A stretch of DNA of 64,000 nt from Neobacillus sp. FSL H8-0543 (GTDB taxonomy: Bacteria; Bacillota; Bacilli; Bacillales; Cytobacillaceae): positions 1,173,501-1,237,500 of the forward strand of contig NZ_CP151943.1 of NCBI RefSeq assembly GCF_038592905.1. Reading direction: 5' to 3'. Below, piece after piece: positions 46,494 through 57,262 of the stretch (position 1 is the stretch's first letter; the number at the start of each line of letters is the position of its first letter). Position numbers and translations under genes: made by a program. The notes beneath the pieces are model-generated. The model was not told where the DNA came from. It ran no database searches and was given only the letters and a program-made list of their open reading frames with translations.

Positions 46494-47300
46494 TTATTTC
46501 AACAAAAAGTCACTTACTATTGTACCAAACTTTTCTAAATCTTCCACATGAATTGCATGTCCAGATTCATGAAAAATAATTAATGAAGCTTTTCTACTAT
46601 TAATCTTTATTTTTTCAGCGATCCTGCAGAACTTTTTATCCTTTTCTCCTGCTAGCACCAATATATCACAACTTAATTTATCCAGGTCCTCCCACCATGA
46701 GGGCTGGGAGCCTGTCCCCATTCCCAGCAGACTATTTGCTAGCCCCTCTGGAGAATTCGCAAGTCTTTGTTTTCTAATCGTTTCCTTAACACTGTCGGAA
46801 AGGGCATTCATCGTCGAAAACAGCGGGATGTTTTCCCAATAATCCACAAACGATAGTATGCCCTGCTCATTTATTAATTTTGCAAGGTCAGCATCCTTGT
46901 TACGGCGTTCTTGCCGTTCTTCCTCAGTTGGAAGCCCAGGTGAAGCACTTTCTAAGATTAACTTTCGTACTCTCTCAGGGTATAGGAGAGCAAAGGTAAG
47001 CGCAAGCCTCCCACCCATAGAGTAGCCGAGAATATCAACCTGCTTCACTCCCAGTTGATCAAGAATATTCACCATATCTGCTGCCACAGCGTCAATTTGG
47101 TAACGGTTCAAATCATCAGGTGCATCTGTATTACCATGTCCAATTATGTCTGGAATAATTAACCTAGAATGCTGCCCCCAAACATGGCGATAAGGTCCCC
47201 AAGTGGAACCATCTCCAGTAAACCCATGGAGGAGTAATAGCGGGAATCCCTCACCGCACATTTCGACATGATAATGAATTCCGTCAACCATTACCTTCAC
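46494..47300 (-). CDS. menH: SHCHC synthase (alpha/beta hydrolase)
   Basis: 268 residues: LLHGFTGDGSTW oxyanion loop, nucleophile GYSMGGR, aspartate in AGEKDKKF, histidine in SGHAIHVE. Eliminates pyruvate from SEPHCHC. GTG 47300 overlaps the menD stop by 4 bp (AAGGTGAG upstream); an internal ATG is possible. Confidence 0.92.
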   Translation of the reverse strand: MKVMVDGIHYHVEMCGEGFPLLLLHGFTGDGSTWGPYRHVWGQHSRLIIPDIIGHGNTDAPDDLNRYQIDAVAADMVNILDQLGVKQVDILGYSMGGRLALTFALLYPERVRKLILESASPGLPTEEERQERRNKDADLAKLINEQGILSFVDYWENIPLFSTMNALSDSVKETIRKQRLANSPEGLANSLLGMGTGSQPSWWEDLDKLSCDILVLAGEKDKKFCRIAEKIKINSRKASLIIFHESGHAIHVEDLEKFGTIVSDFLLK

Positions 47301-49048
47301 GAATACTCACCTTTGACATAAATTGATATTTCCTGGGAAACAGAACGCCAAAATTCGCGGTGCTCAGCAGTATTTCTATCTCTGTTTGTCATTATTTCAT
47401 ATACATTTATCCCTTTAGCTTCACTAGATTTATTCATCATCTCACTAAAATGATCCCAATCAGCCATTTTCATAAAGCTACCATTAAACATCCGAACTGC
47501 ATGTTCAAATTCAATGTTTAGCGGTGTACCAAAAAGAAGTTCGAAATTTTTCGGATGCTCTGATTGAGGAAGGAAGGAAAATATACCTCCTCCATTATTA
47601 TTTATAAGAATAATATGAATATCAATTTCGTAAAGCTTTGCTGCTATTAGACCATTTAGATCATGGAAAAAGGTTAGGTCTCCTAATACCAAATATAAAG
47701 GCTTAGAATATAAGGCAGCACCCAAGGCAGTGGAAACTGTTCCGTCGATACCGTTTGCGCCTCTATTTGCAATTACTTTTATCGATTTATTATTATTGAG
47801 AAAAAAACTATCAATGTCTCTTATCGGCATACTATTTCCAACAAAAAGGGTTGCCCCTTCGGGAAGCATATCAGCCAATTGATAAAACAATCCGCTTTCA
47901 CTTAGTTCAGATCGGTCCTTTATACCTATCATATTTTCTTTCGTAAGATTGTTAACTTCCTTCCATTTTTTCAAGAAATCTGTCGACGGATTAACCTCTG
48001 TGAAGTCTAAGAGTTTTTCACAGAAGAGAGTCTCATTACAGAAAATCATCTCTGTTGACATTGCCCCTGGATCACGCCAGCCACCCGCTCCATCGATAAC
48101 AAATTGATTTACTTGGTGGTTTTCCTTCAAAAATATAGTTAACGCCTTCGATACAGGCATCGCCCCGAACCGCAATATAACCTCAGGTCGTAGCGTTCTT
48201 TTCGCATCTTCATTTCTTAAAAATGTATCATATGCTTCAATGACATTTTCAAGGTTATGCTTACCACTTCTAAGCTGTGACAACGGATCTGCTAAAATCG
48301 GGAAGTTCAATCTATCTGATAGTTGGGTTACTGCTGCAGCAAATCTCTCATCAGCAATATTTCCGCAAACAATAATCCCCTTTGAATAACCTTTTAACAT
48401 TCGTGCAATTTCTTCCAATTGCTCATCGTTAATTGTTAGCTCACCATTACGAACTTGAACATATCCCATTGGACGTTCGTCTAATCTGAATAAATCCTCA
48501 TCAATTTTTGGAATCAGCGGTTCTCGGAACGGAAAGTTCAAATGAACGGGGCCTGCAGGTGCCTGGCAGGCAATTGCGGCTGCACGAGCACATACAGTCC
48601 GAGCATACCTTATGACTTCATTATTTTTTTCTGGCAGAGCCATTTCTGCAAACCATTTTACATGCTGGCCGTATAGATGAATTTGGTCAATAGCCTGTGG
48701 TGCCCCAACTTCTCTAAGCTCATGCGGACGATCCGCTGTTAATACGATTAGCGGTACACGGGAATAGCGCGCCTCGACGATTGCAGGAAAGTAATTTGCG
48801 GCTGCAGTACCAGAGGTACAAAGTATTGCAACTGCTCTGTTCGTAATCTTTGCTATTCCTAATGCAAAAAAGGCTGCCGAACGTTCGTCCACATGAATAT
48901 GAACTTTCAACTTCGGATGTTCCGCCATCACCATAGCCATTGGTGTCGACCTTGAACCTGGGCTAACAACTACATCGGTAACCCCGGTATTAACTAGCTC
49001 TGCCACAAAGGCAGCTATATAGGCAGTTAATGAATCTTGATGGTTCAT
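47297..49048 (-). CDS. menD: SEPHCHC synthase
   Basis: 583 residues, ThDP-dependent: VVSPGSRSTPMAM at the N terminus, ThDP-binding GDLTFFHDLNGL with the NNNGGGIFSFLP tail. Adds succinyl semialdehyde-ThDP to isochorismate. ATG 49048 with GGAGG 8 nt upstream; one base from the menF stop. Confidence 0.96.
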   Translation of the reverse strand: MNHQDSLTAYIAAFVAELVNTGVTDVVVSPGSRSTPMAMVMAEHPKLKVHIHVDERSAAFFALGIAKITNRAVAILCTSGTAAANYFPAIVEARYSRVPLIVLTADRPHELREVGAPQAIDQIHLYGQHVKWFAEMALPEKNNEVIRYARTVCARAAAIACQAPAGPVHLNFPFREPLIPKIDEDLFRLDERPMGYVQVRNGELTINDEQLEEIARMLKGYSKGIIVCGNIADERFAAAVTQLSDRLNFPILADPLSQLRSGKHNLENVIEAYDTFLRNEDAKRTLRPEVILRFGAMPVSKALTIFLKENHQVNQFVIDGAGGWRDPGAMSTEMIFCNETLFCEKLLDFTEVNPSTDFLKKWKEVNNLTKENMIGIKDRSELSESGLFYQLADMLPEGATLFVGNSMPIRDIDSFFLNNNKSIKVIANRGANGIDGTVSTALGAALYSKPLYLVLGDLTFFHDLNGLIAAKLYEIDIHIILINNNGGGIFSFLPQSEHPKNFELLFGTPLNIEFEHAVRMFNGSFMKMADWDHFSEMMNKSSEAKGINVYEIMTNRDRNTAEHREFWRSVSQEISIYVKGEYS

Positions 49049-49049
49049 T

Positions 49050-50450
49050 TCAATTTCCTCCAAGCGCTCGAAGCATTGGTCTAAACTTTAAGCGTGTTTC
49101 CTGATATTCACTTTCAGAATCAGAATCTGCAACCACACCACAACCAGCAAACAAGGAAGCTTCTTTCCCCTGGATTAAACCAGAACGAATCGAGACAGCA
49201 AATTCTCCATTTGCGCGGTAATCAGCCCATCCAAGTGGGGCAGCATAAAATCCGCGCTCTAGTTCTTCCACTTCTCTAATTTTCTCAACGGCTTCTTGTT
49301 TTGGCAGACCGCCAAGAGCTGGTGTGGGATGAAGCCTCTCAACTAATAATAACAAGGAAGCATCTTCATGGCATTTACCGATCACTGGTGTATAAAGGTG
49401 CTGAATATCCCTAATTTTCATTAGTTGAGGCTTTTCAGGCAGGATGATTTCCTTGCACGACTCTTCTAAAGCTTCCTTAATCATTTCCACAACAAATCCG
49501 TGCTCGATAAGGTTTTTTTTATCATTTAATAATTTTTCTCCTAATACCCGGTCCTCTTCCTCTGACTTCCCCCGTGGTATTGAACCTGCCAAGCATGTGG
49601 AGTACACTTTGTTTGCCTGTTTTTTCACAAGCCTCTCCGGCGTGGCACCCACAAAGCAATCTCCATTGGATTCAAATACAAAAATAAAGCTTTCTCGCTG
49701 CTGTCTATAGAGATTTGCCAGAACCCCTTCTGCCATAACATGGTGATCAAAGGACAATCGCAATTCACGGGCAAGGACTACCTTTTTCAATGGTCCTTCC
49801 TTTACGTCACTAACCACTTCTTCAACCGACTTTTTCCACTTATCTGGAGATATTTCCTTAATATCAAGGAGATTCGCAGCTCTGACCTCATAGTTTTCTT
49901 TAAGAGAACTTAACAACTGAGATCTCTCTGCAATCACTTTTTCAAATAGGGTAATATCATCATTTGGTGTACAAACGATATTAGTCGTTAAAAAGGTCTG
50001 ATTCTCGAAGACGGTTAACATATATTTGGGAATATGGAATAATGAATCTGCATATTTTGACCAAAGCTCTGTTTTCTTCTTACTTGGGTCAAAAGAAAAT
50101 CCGCCAAACATCACAGGGCCCAAACCGTTTTCAGGATAAGGATTAAAAACAAAACTGTCCCTTAAAAACTTTTTCCATTCATCCTCAACATGAAAAAAGC
50201 GGTCAGTAGCCTGATCCGACTGAATTTGTTTTGATATACCAAGCCCCACTAGTACAATTGATTCTTTCGGGTCTTTCCAATAAAAGCGTTCCCCCAGAAA
50301 GCTTTCTCTTCCACTATTGAAAAAAGCTAACGGATTAATCGAGTCCACATTATGAACTTCACTAATTAAAATAGGACGTCCAAGTTTTTGTGAACGATTA
50401 ACAGCCAAAAGACCTCGTTCCTTTAATTCCATTTCCTGAATGGTAACCAA
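49050..50450 (-). CDS. menF: Isochorismate synthase
   Basis: 466 residues of the chorismate-binding family: KKVVLAREL, FVGATPERLV, LHPTPALGGLP and FYAAPLGWAD are all present. Converts chorismate to isochorismate, the entry to menaquinone. TTG 50450 with GGAGGG 6 nt upstream is preferred to the upstream ATG 50492 which has no site. First gene of menFDHB. Confidence 0.95.
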   Translation of the reverse strand: MVTIQEMELKERGLLAVNRSQKLGRPILISEVHNVDSINPLAFFNSGRESFLGERFYWKDPKESIVLVGLGISKQIQSDQATDRFFHVEDEWKKFLRDSFVFNPYPENGLGPVMFGGFSFDPSKKKTELWSKYADSLFHIPKYMLTVFENQTFLTTNIVCTPNDDITLFEKVIAERSQLLSSLKENYEVRAANLLDIKEISPDKWKKSVEEVVSDVKEGPLKKVVLARELRLSFDHHVMAEGVLANLYRQQRESFIFVFESNGDCFVGATPERLVKKQANKVYSTCLAGSIPRGKSEEEDRVLGEKLLNDKKNLIEHGFVVEMIKEALEESCKEIILPEKPQLMKIRDIQHLYTPVIGKCHEDASLLLLVERLHPTPALGGLPKQEAVEKIREVEELERGFYAAPLGWADYRANGEFAVSIRSGLIQGKEASLFAGCGVVADSDSESEYQETRLKFRPMLRALGGN

Positions 50451-50521
50451 AAAAATCCCTCCAAAACAGCCATATGACTGCAATCCATTCATTTTACAGC
50501 TTAATTTAAGATACTACACTA

Positions 50522-50550
50522 ATTGTAAAGAAGTAAATTATACTTGTCAC
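50522..50550 (-). promoter_or_regulatory. Probable SigA promoter of menFDHB
   Basis: GTGACA, 17 bp, TACAAT, about 72 bp before the menF start. Confidence 0.6.
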
Positions 50551-50693
50551 TACCTAAGCTCATTCATTCTATATTATATATCAAAAGTTTTGTGTCAGGT
50601 TGTTTTCAATTTATTCGTTAATTACATTTTCCCTCGATTAATAACATTATAGTCATACAGGAATTATCTACTAAATCGGCTAGTAAATATCCA

Positions 50694-50722
50694 TTGACAC
50701 TACTCGGCAGATTCCATACACT
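50694..50722 (+). promoter_or_regulatory. SigA promoter of menA
   Basis: TTGACA, 17 bp, TACACT, about 88 bp before the menA start. A start of transcription here would leave out the upstream in-frame ATG at 50741 only if translation uses 50810. Confidence 0.65.
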
Positions 50723-50809
50723 TAGGTTTGGAAAGAATCTTTGTCCAAGTACAATCTAAATATACAAACTATAAAAAATGACTACTTTTTAAAGGGAGAG
50801 AACTCAAGA

Positions 50810-51745
50810 ATGCAGACAAATTTACAGCATAGTTCAAAACCTGCTGTTGAGTCAAACCGTGGTTTCCAGGTTTGGTGGCAAATGACTCGTCCACATACAT
50901 TAACCGCATCTTTTGTTCCTGTATTACTCGGAACAGCACTGGCACTTCAGTTTGGAAAAACACATCTTGGACTATTTATAGCGATGTTACTTGCTAGCCT
51001 ATTAATCCAAGCGGCAACAAATATGTTTAATGAGTATTATGATTTTAAGCGCGGCTTGGATAACGAGCATTCAGTTGGGATTGGCGGTACAATCGTCCGC
51101 GATGGCATGAAGCCAAAAACAGTGATGAAAATTGCCTTAAGCTTATATGGAATTTCATTGCTATTGGGCATTTATATCTGCATGAGTAGCAGTTGGATGT
51201 TGGCATTAGTTGGCCTTATTTGTATGGCATTTGGTTACTTATATAGCGGCGGTCCTTTACCGATTGCTTATACACCATTTGGTGAATTATTTTCTGGATT
51301 CTTCATGGGCATGCTAATTACCCTAATCACCTTTTTCATTCAAACTGGAACTGTTACAACTACTAGTATTCTTGTTTCTATTCCGATTTTCATCCTAGTG
51401 GGAGCGATTAATTTTTCGAATAATATTCGCGACCTTGATGGTGATAAGGAGAATGGGCGTAAAACACTTGCTATTCTTTTAGGCAAACAGAAGGCAGTTT
51501 ATTTGCTAGCGATCATGTTCATTGTATCTTATCTTTGGGTTATCGGTCTCATTATTTATGCGGTGACACCAATTTGGAGTGCTCTCGTCGTTCTAAGTGC
51601 ACCAAAGGCAATTAAAGCAATCAAAGCCTTTTTTGCAGGAACCACACAGCTTCAAATGGCTCCAGCAATGAAGGCTACTGCACAAACAAACACGATTTTC
51701 GGCTTTTTACTCGCGATTGGTGTTTTTATTGGCTACTTTATATAA
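50810..51745 (+). CDS. menA: 1,4-Dihydroxy-2-naphthoate polyprenyltransferase
   Basis: 311 residues, UbiA family, about eight helices. Prenyl-diphosphate motifs NMFNEYYDFKRGLD (N/DxxxD) and NNIRDLDGDKENGRKT. Prenylates DHNA to demethylmenaquinone in the membrane. ATG 50810 follows AAAGGGAGAG; the frame opens 23 codons earlier without a site. Divergent from menF. Confidence 0.95.
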   Translation: MQTNLQHSSKPAVESNRGFQVWWQMTRPHTLTASFVPVLLGTALALQFGKTHLGLFIAMLLASLLIQAATNMFNEYYDFKRGLDNEHSVGIGGTIVRDGMKPKTVMKIALSLYGISLLLGIYICMSSSWMLALVGLICMAFGYLYSGGPLPIAYTPFGELFSGFFMGMLITLITFFIQTGTVTTTSILVSIPIFILVGAINFSNNIRDLDGDKENGRKTLAILLGKQKAVYLLAIMFIVSYLWVIGLIIYAVTPIWSALVVLSAPKAIKAIKAFFAGTTQLQMAPAMKATAQTNTIFGFLLAIGVFIGYFI

Positions 51746-51779
51746 AAAACTTCTGCCGTTTTGGCAGAAGTTTTTTATA
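51745..51779. terminator. Terminator of menA
   Basis: AAAAACTTCTGCC-gtttt-GGCAGAAGTTTTT, perfect stem with flanking A/T runs. Confidence 0.95.
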
Positions 51780-51780
51780 T

Positions 51781-51970
51781 ATAGGCTGTAATAAAGGTCA
51801 TATGGTGATTATAAAACTTGTTGATTGGAGCGGAAGGCACGAGACTCCTGCGGGAGTACGGGGCTGGGGAGACTCCGCAGGCGCTTTAGCGCCAAGGAGG
51901 CTCCCCGGCACGCCCGCGGAAAGCGAAGTGCCTGGAGCTCCAATCAACAGGCAAGTTTAACTAAGCCTAT
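51781..51970. repeat. MITE-like folded element, copy 4 (opposite orientation)
   Basis: Ends ATAGGCTGTAATAAAG and GTTTAACTAAGCCTAT form the outer repeat; the core (51820-51955) is the reverse complement of copies 1-3. It lies between convergent menA and glgP and one end abuts the glgP stop codon. Confidence 0.88.
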
Positions 51971-54363
51971 TATACAGGCTTGATCCCCCAAATTTGATCG
52001 GCGTATTCCTTAATGGTTCGGTCACTTGAAAAATAACCAGCATGGGCGATATTTATTAGGCACTTTCTTTGCCAAACCTGTTGATCCTTAAAGGTTACTC
52101 CAATCGTTTTTTGAATATCAGCATATGGCGCAAAATCCTTAAGAACGAAGTATTGATCGTTCTCCTCAAGCAAGGAATCAAAAATAGGTTCGAATTCATT
52201 GTACACACCTGGGAAAAAGCCATTTACTAGTTGGTCTACTGCCTGCCGGATACGGCTATCATGATGATAATATTCTTTCGATTGATAGCCTCCATGCTGT
52301 GAATAATGGAGAACTTCGTCTGCAGTAAGTCCATATGTAAAGATATTGGCATCACCGACTAATTCATGAATCTCAATATTGGCACCGTCTAAGGTACCTA
52401 CTGTTAAGGCACCATTAATCATAAATTTCATATTTCCAGTACCGGACGCCTCTTTACTGGCGGTGGAAATTTGTTCACTTAAGTCAGCTGCAGGGAACAC
52501 CTTTTCTGCAAGAGACACACGATAATTTTCGAGAAAGATTACCTTCATTTTCTCTCCGATAACTGGATCATTATTTACCTTTTCAGCAACTGTATTAATA
52601 AGTTTAATTATTTTTTTGGCGTAATAATAACCAGGAGACGCTTTTGCTCCAAAAATGAAAACTCGAGGAACCATAGAGAAACTTGAATCTTCTTTAATCC
52701 AGTTATAGAGATACATAATGTGCAATACCTTTAGCAGCTGTCTTTTATAGGCATGAAGCCGTTTAACTTGAATATCAAATATCGCACTTGGGTCGACGAT
52801 GACCCCGTTTTTACTTTGAATGATTGTGGCAAGTCTTTGCTTGTTTTCATTTTTTATTTTCAAGAGCTGCTTTAGAAATGAAGGATCATTTTCATATTTA
52901 AGCAGTTGGATAAGCTCTCTTGGTGAATGGGTCCATGAAGACCCAATCGATTCTGAAATTAACGATGATAGGGGCGGGTTTGCCTTTAACAACCAGCGGC
53001 GATGGGCGATTCCATTGGTTTTATTATTAAATTTTTCTGGAAAAAGCTGATAAAACTCCTTCATCTCACGTTTCTTAAGAATTTCAGTATGAAGCTTTGC
53101 CACCCCATTAACACTGAAACTTCCGACTATAGCCAAATGAGCCATTCTTACAAAACCATCACCGATAATTGCTAACTTTCCTATTCGTTCCCATTCACCT
53201 GTATACTGTTCCCATAGCTCTCTGCAAAATCGCTCATTAATTTCTTCAACAATCATATAAATCCTCGGTAACAAAGGCTGGAAAATCCTAATCGGCCATT
53301 TTTCCAATGCTTCTGACAATGTCGTATGATTGGTATATGAAATCGTATGATTGGTTATTTCCCATGCTTGTTCCCAAGCAAAGCCTTCCTCATCAACTAG
53401 AATTCTCATTAACTCTGGAATAGCCAATACTGGGTGGGTATCGTTAATATGGATACATACATGTTGATGGAAATCTTTTAAATCTCCATGTTGTTTGCGA
53501 TACAATCGAATAATCGACTGAATACTAGCTGATACCAAAAAATATTGTTGCTTCAGCCGTAAGATTTTCCCTTCATCATGGGTATCATCGGGATATAAAA
53601 GCTCTGAAACGGATTCGGTTTCCCTTTTATATTTTAATATATCTGCATGAACAGGGAATTGCGATGGATCAGCATTCCAAAGTCTTAATGTATTAATTGT
53701 CCCGGTATTATAACCAATGACAGGCATGTCGTGAGGTACCGCCGTTACCGTTTCTGCATTCAAATGTTGAAAGACAAGACGGCCGTTATCGACCCTTCCT
53801 TCAACCTTCCCCCAAAAAGGTATTTTCACAGCCAAGTCCACTTTACGGATTTCCCAGACATTCCCGCTTCTTAGCCATTGCTCTGGGAGCTCAACTTGGT
53901 AGCCATCAACAATTTTCTGCTCAAATAGGCCATGTTTGTAGCGAATTCCATGTCCGTGCCCTGGAAGATTAAGCGTTGCAAGTGAATCCAGAAAACAGGC
54001 GGCCAATCTTCCCAAGCCGCCATTTCCTAAACCAGCATCTGCCTCTAATTCCTCAAGTTCACTTAAATCTATTCCAAGTTCTTGAAGTCCCTCTTGGACC
54101 GTTTCCTCAATACCTAAATTAATTAAGTTCTGCCTTAGAAGTTTACCCAGTAAAAATTCAATTGAGAGGTAATAGACTTGCTTTTCTCTTGTAGAATGAT
54201 AACGCTCATTTGTTTTAATCCAATCATTGCTTACAAATTCTCGTATCATATTTCCCAGTGTTTGATAATGGTCTCTGTCTGAACTCTCAGAAAAGCTTTT
54301 ACCGCATACCATTTCAAGTCTTTTTAAAAAGGTATTCTTAAACTCTATCGTACTAGAAAACAT
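51970..54363 (-). CDS. glgP: Glycogen phosphorylase
   Basis: 797 residues from ATG 54363, which has AAGGAGTG 5-6 nt upstream; a frame open to 54480 lies inside glgA. The PLP site is [20 protein letters not shown]. Releases glucose-1-phosphate from glycogen. Last gene of glgBCDAP; start overlaps the glgA end by 11 bp. Confidence 0.96.
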   Translation of the reverse strand: MFSSTIEFKNTFLKRLEMVCGKSFSESSDRDHYQTLGNMIREFVSNDWIKTNERYHSTREKQVYYLSIEFLLGKLLRQNLINLGIEETVQEGLQELGIDLSELEELEADAGLGNGGLGRLAACFLDSLATLNLPGHGHGIRYKHGLFEQKIVDGYQVELPEQWLRSGNVWEIRKVDLAVKIPFWGKVEGRVDNGRLVFQHLNAETVTAVPHDMPVIGYNTGTINTLRLWNADPSQFPVHADILKYKRETESVSELLYPDDTHDEGKILRLKQQYFLVSASIQSIIRLYRKQHGDLKDFHQHVCIHINDTHPVLAIPELMRILVDEEGFAWEQAWEITNHTISYTNHTTLSEALEKWPIRIFQPLLPRIYMIVEEINERFCRELWEQYTGEWERIGKLAIIGDGFVRMAHLAIVGSFSVNGVAKLHTEILKKREMKEFYQLFPEKFNNKTNGIAHRRWLLKANPPLSSLISESIGSSWTHSPRELIQLLKYENDPSFLKQLLKIKNENKQRLATIIQSKNGVIVDPSAIFDIQVKRLHAYKRQLLKVLHIMYLYNWIKEDSSFSMVPRVFIFGAKASPGYYYAKKIIKLINTVAEKVNNDPVIGEKMKVIFLENYRVSLAEKVFPAADLSEQISTASKEASGTGNMKFMINGALTVGTLDGANIEIHELVGDANIFTYGLTADEVLHYSQHGGYQSKEYYHHDSRIRQAVDQLVNGFFPGVYNEFEPIFDSLLEENDQYFVLKDFAPYADIQKTIGVTFKDQQVWQRKCLINIAHAGYFSSDRTIKEYADQIWGIKPV

Positions 54364-55801
54364 GGGTTTCACTCCTTGAGATGAGCTCTGCATATAACTG
54401 GTTATACCTAAATGCTGATTGAGCCCAGCTATTATCCTTGTCCATCGCTGTTTGAACGATTGTTCCCCAAGCCTCGTCATGATAAAAGTTTAATGCCCGT
54501 TTGATTGTATACAGCATGTCATGGGCACTAAAGTGTTTAAAAGAAAACCCGTTTCCTTCACCTGTATGTTCATTCCATGATTTTACCGTGTCATTAAGAC
54601 CGCCTGTTTCTCTAACAATTGGAACAGCACCATATTTCATCGCAATCAATTGACCAAGACCACAAGGCTCAAAGCGGGAAGGCATTAAAAACAAATCAGC
54701 ACCAGCATACAGTTTATGAGCAAGACTCTCATTAAAACCGATGTGTACCTTTAATTTTTCAGGGTAAATACTTGCTGCCTGCCGCAAGTATTCTTCGTAC
54801 TCATAATCTCCAGTTCCGAGGACGATAAGCTGCAAATCCTCCTGTAAAATTTCTCTAAGGATACTTTTTACGAGATCCAGACCTTTTTGTTTAGTAAGTC
54901 TAGTAATCATCACCATTAACGGTGTTTCAGAGCTTTGCGGCAGCCCAAAATATTTTTGGACCTCACTTTTGTTTACAGATTTTTTTGCAGAGTCTTTTGT
55001 CGTATAGGTTTGATAAATGAGCGGGTCATTGGCTGGATTATAAAATTCTTCATCAATCCCATTCAAGATTCCAAACAAATCCTCTTCTCTTGTTTTTAAA
55101 AGACCTTCCAGTTTTTCACCATATTCGACACTTTGTATTTCCTGTTTATAGGTTGGGCTGACAGTTGTAATTTTGTCGGCTGCTACAAGTGCCCCTTTCA
55201 TAAAGTTAATATTTCCGAAAAACTCTAAATGCTCAGGGTGAAATAACTTAAAATCTAACCCCAACAAGTCTCCTAATGTTTCTTTTGGAAAAACCCCTTG
55301 GAATTGCAGGTTATGAATGGTAAAAACAGTACGAATGAGACCATATCCTTTGCGCTTGTAATATTCCATCCTTAGCAGAAATGGAATCATTGCCGTATGC
55401 CAATCATGGCAATGCAAAACATCCGGATAAAAGTCGAGATGCGCTAAGGCTTCCAAAACAGCCCGATTGAAATACGCAAACCGTTCTCCATCATCAAAAT
55501 ATCCATAAAGCCCATCCCGCTTAAAGTAGTACTCATTATCGATAAAATAATAAGTAACATCTTTATAGCTGAGTTCTTCAATTCCACAATATTGATTTCT
55601 CCAGCCGACTGGAACGGTAAATTCCTTTATCTTTTTCATTTTACTTTTATGGCTCTCGGCAATCGTTCCATATTTGGGGAGCATGACCCTGACATCAGTA
55701 CCAAGACTTTTCAGTTCTTTAGGAAGGGACCCTGCTACATCTGCAAGCCCCCCGGATTTAGCAAACGGTCCGCACTCGGATACAGCAAATAATACTTTCA
55801 C
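54353..55801 (-). CDS. glgA: Glycogen synthase (ADP-glucose)
   Basis: 482 residues, GT5 family: [13 protein letters not shown] (KxGGL motif about 16-28), HDWHTAM, and ExGGLNDTV near the C terminus. Extends alpha-1,4 chains from ADP-glucose. Overlaps glgD by 4 bp. Confidence 0.97.
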   Translation of the reverse strand: MKVLFAVSECGPFAKSGGLADVAGSLPKELKSLGTDVRVMLPKYGTIAESHKSKMKKIKEFTVPVGWRNQYCGIEELSYKDVTYYFIDNEYYFKRDGLYGYFDDGERFAYFNRAVLEALAHLDFYPDVLHCHDWHTAMIPFLLRMEYYKRKGYGLIRTVFTIHNLQFQGVFPKETLGDLLGLDFKLFHPEHLEFFGNINFMKGALVAADKITTVSPTYKQEIQSVEYGEKLEGLLKTREEDLFGILNGIDEEFYNPANDPLIYQTYTTKDSAKKSVNKSEVQKYFGLPQSSETPLMVMITRLTKQKGLDLVKSILREILQEDLQLIVLGTGDYEYEEYLRQAASIYPEKLKVHIGFNESLAHKLYAGADLFLMPSRFEPCGLGQLIAMKYGAVPIVRETGGLNDTVKSWNEHTGEGNGFSFKHFSAHDMLYTIKRALNFYHDEAWGTIVQTAMDKDNSWAQSAFRYNQLYAELISRSETHVF

Positions 55802-56829
55802 GAGTTCATCAACGCTCCTTGTTTCGTACCTTTCCGAACAACAAATGGAGTAGCCGCTGATCCCGTCAGGATGGCTCCAGCCTCTACCTTCACATCTTTA
55901 TCTAAAATAACGGAATCCAGGTAACAATCATCTTCGATTTGGCATTTTTGCATGATGATACTATTCTTGATGACGACTCCCTTTCCAATTTTCACACCTC
56001 TGGCGATGATACTATTTTCAATACTACCACTTACTAAGCATCCATTAGCAATCATTGTATTTTTCACACTGGCCCCCTTAAAATATCGAGTGGGCGGCTC
56101 ATCTTTTACCTTAGTGATAATTGGCTGGTCTTTTAAGAATAATTGCTTCCAAACATCCGATTTCAACAAACTCATACTAGTAGAAAAATAGTTTTGGATG
56201 GAATTAATCATCATTGTATATCCTGCATATTCATAGCGGCAAATGGAGTAGAGATTTTTAAGGTCCATTACTACATCCCGCATGCATGTATATCCTGTTT
56301 CATTTCTTGTTTCAATTAATTTAATTAGTAAAGAGGTTTTGACTAAATACATCTCCATCGAAGACCCATCTTTATGATAAATTTCGGTGATATCACAATT
56401 TGAATCAATATGCCAATCTAACAGGGGTCTGAAATTCATATTAAAAACGGTATAACAATTCGTAATGATTGAATACTCCTGCGAGCTGCGATAGAAGAAG
56501 TCTATATTTGCACCAAATTGTTCAAATGAACCTATTTTATTATTATCATAATCAACAATTGGTGATGGGAAAAAGAAAAGACCATCTCGTTTTCGGTTTA
56601 AGTCCCAATTTTTCCCTGAACCAAGATGATCCATTAACGAACGGTACGTCATTTTCGGAAAGATTGCTACGCTCCGAATTCCTGAGTTCACCATATTCGA
56701 TAGAACAAAATCAATAATACGATAGCGCCCTGCAAAAGGCAGTGCTGCCAGTGAACGGTGGGTCAAAAGTTCCTCTAAATCATCATGATAAGTGGTTGCA
56801 TCTATAACACCTAATAGCTTTCTTTTCAA
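55798..56829 (-). CDS. glgD: Glycogen biosynthesis protein GlgD
   Basis: 343 residues, an ADP-glucose pyrophosphorylase paralogue: nucleotidyltransferase-like N terminus without the GGxGxRL loop ([18 protein letters not shown]) and a C-terminal left-handed beta helix. It acts with GlgC as an activating or structural subunit. Starts at TTG 56829 with GGGAGGG 8 nt upstream. About 430 bp, mostly a decayed mobile element, separates it from glgC. Confidence 0.92.
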   Translation of the reverse strand: MKRKLLGVIDATTYHDDLEELLTHRSLAALPFAGRYRIIDFVLSNMVNSGIRSVAIFPKMTYRSLMDHLGSGKNWDLNRKRDGLFFFPSPIVDYDNNKIGSFEQFGANIDFFYRSSQEYSIITNCYTVFNMNFRPLLDWHIDSNCDITEIYHKDGSSMEMYLVKTSLLIKLIETRNETGYTCMRDVVMDLKNLYSICRYEYAGYTMMINSIQNYFSTSMSLLKSDVWKQLFLKDQPIITKVKDEPPTRYFKGASVKNTMIANGCLVSGSIENSIIARGVKIGKGVVIKNSIIMQKCQIEDDCYLDSVILDKDVKVEAGAILTGSAATPFVVRKGTKQGALMNS

Positions 56830-56981
56830 TTCCGAGTCCCTCCCAAAATAAAGCCTGAGACGCCGCCTGATTTGATTAATTGGCGCCCTTAGCTAGACAG
56901 TTCCCATAGTTTTAATTGTTTTTATGAATTAATCGAGAACACCCGTTTCTTTAGAATAGGATGAATCGATTAAAATTTTAC

Positions 56982-57262
56982 AAACACCTGTTCTTATGTT
57001 AAATATAGTTGTATCATCGTTCTTTGAAAACTACACATAGGAGGTTGCTACCCGAAAGGCTTGATAGCGTAAAATGTGTAAGCATCTTCGCCTCCACACT
57101 CACCGAAGTAGCGAAAACCAAGCAAAGTAGGGAGTGTTGCGAACTGGATGGACAAGACTTTCACTTTTTTAACCGTAGGGACTACGGGGTTAGCCTGCTA
57201 AGATAACTGGTGGTTACACTGGTGTTCGCAGGAATCTTGCTACTTAAGTGGCAAGTAGTTCA
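56982..57262 (+). mobile_element. IS200/IS605-type (TnpB-class) remnant with omega-RNA-like right end
   Basis: The right part (about 57150-57262) holds GTAGGGACTACGGGGTTAGCC, CTGGTGGTTACACTGG and the terminal hairpin CTTGCTACTT/AAGTGGCAAG followed by TAGTTCAA, as in the 3' ends of Bacillus IS605/IS1341-like elements, where the guide-RNA scaffold of TnpB is encoded. The left part begins AAACACCTGTTC right after TTTTAC, a target motif of the type such elements use. No tnpA or tnpB frame remains (281 bp in all), so it is an internally deleted or MITE-like derivative. Recognition is from memory of related elements. Confidence 0.65.

Noticed and set aside
57009..57206. 65-codon frame as a tnpB remnant
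   Set aside because: The translation has none of the TnpB zinc-finger or RuvC motifs; it overlaps the RNA-like end of the element.
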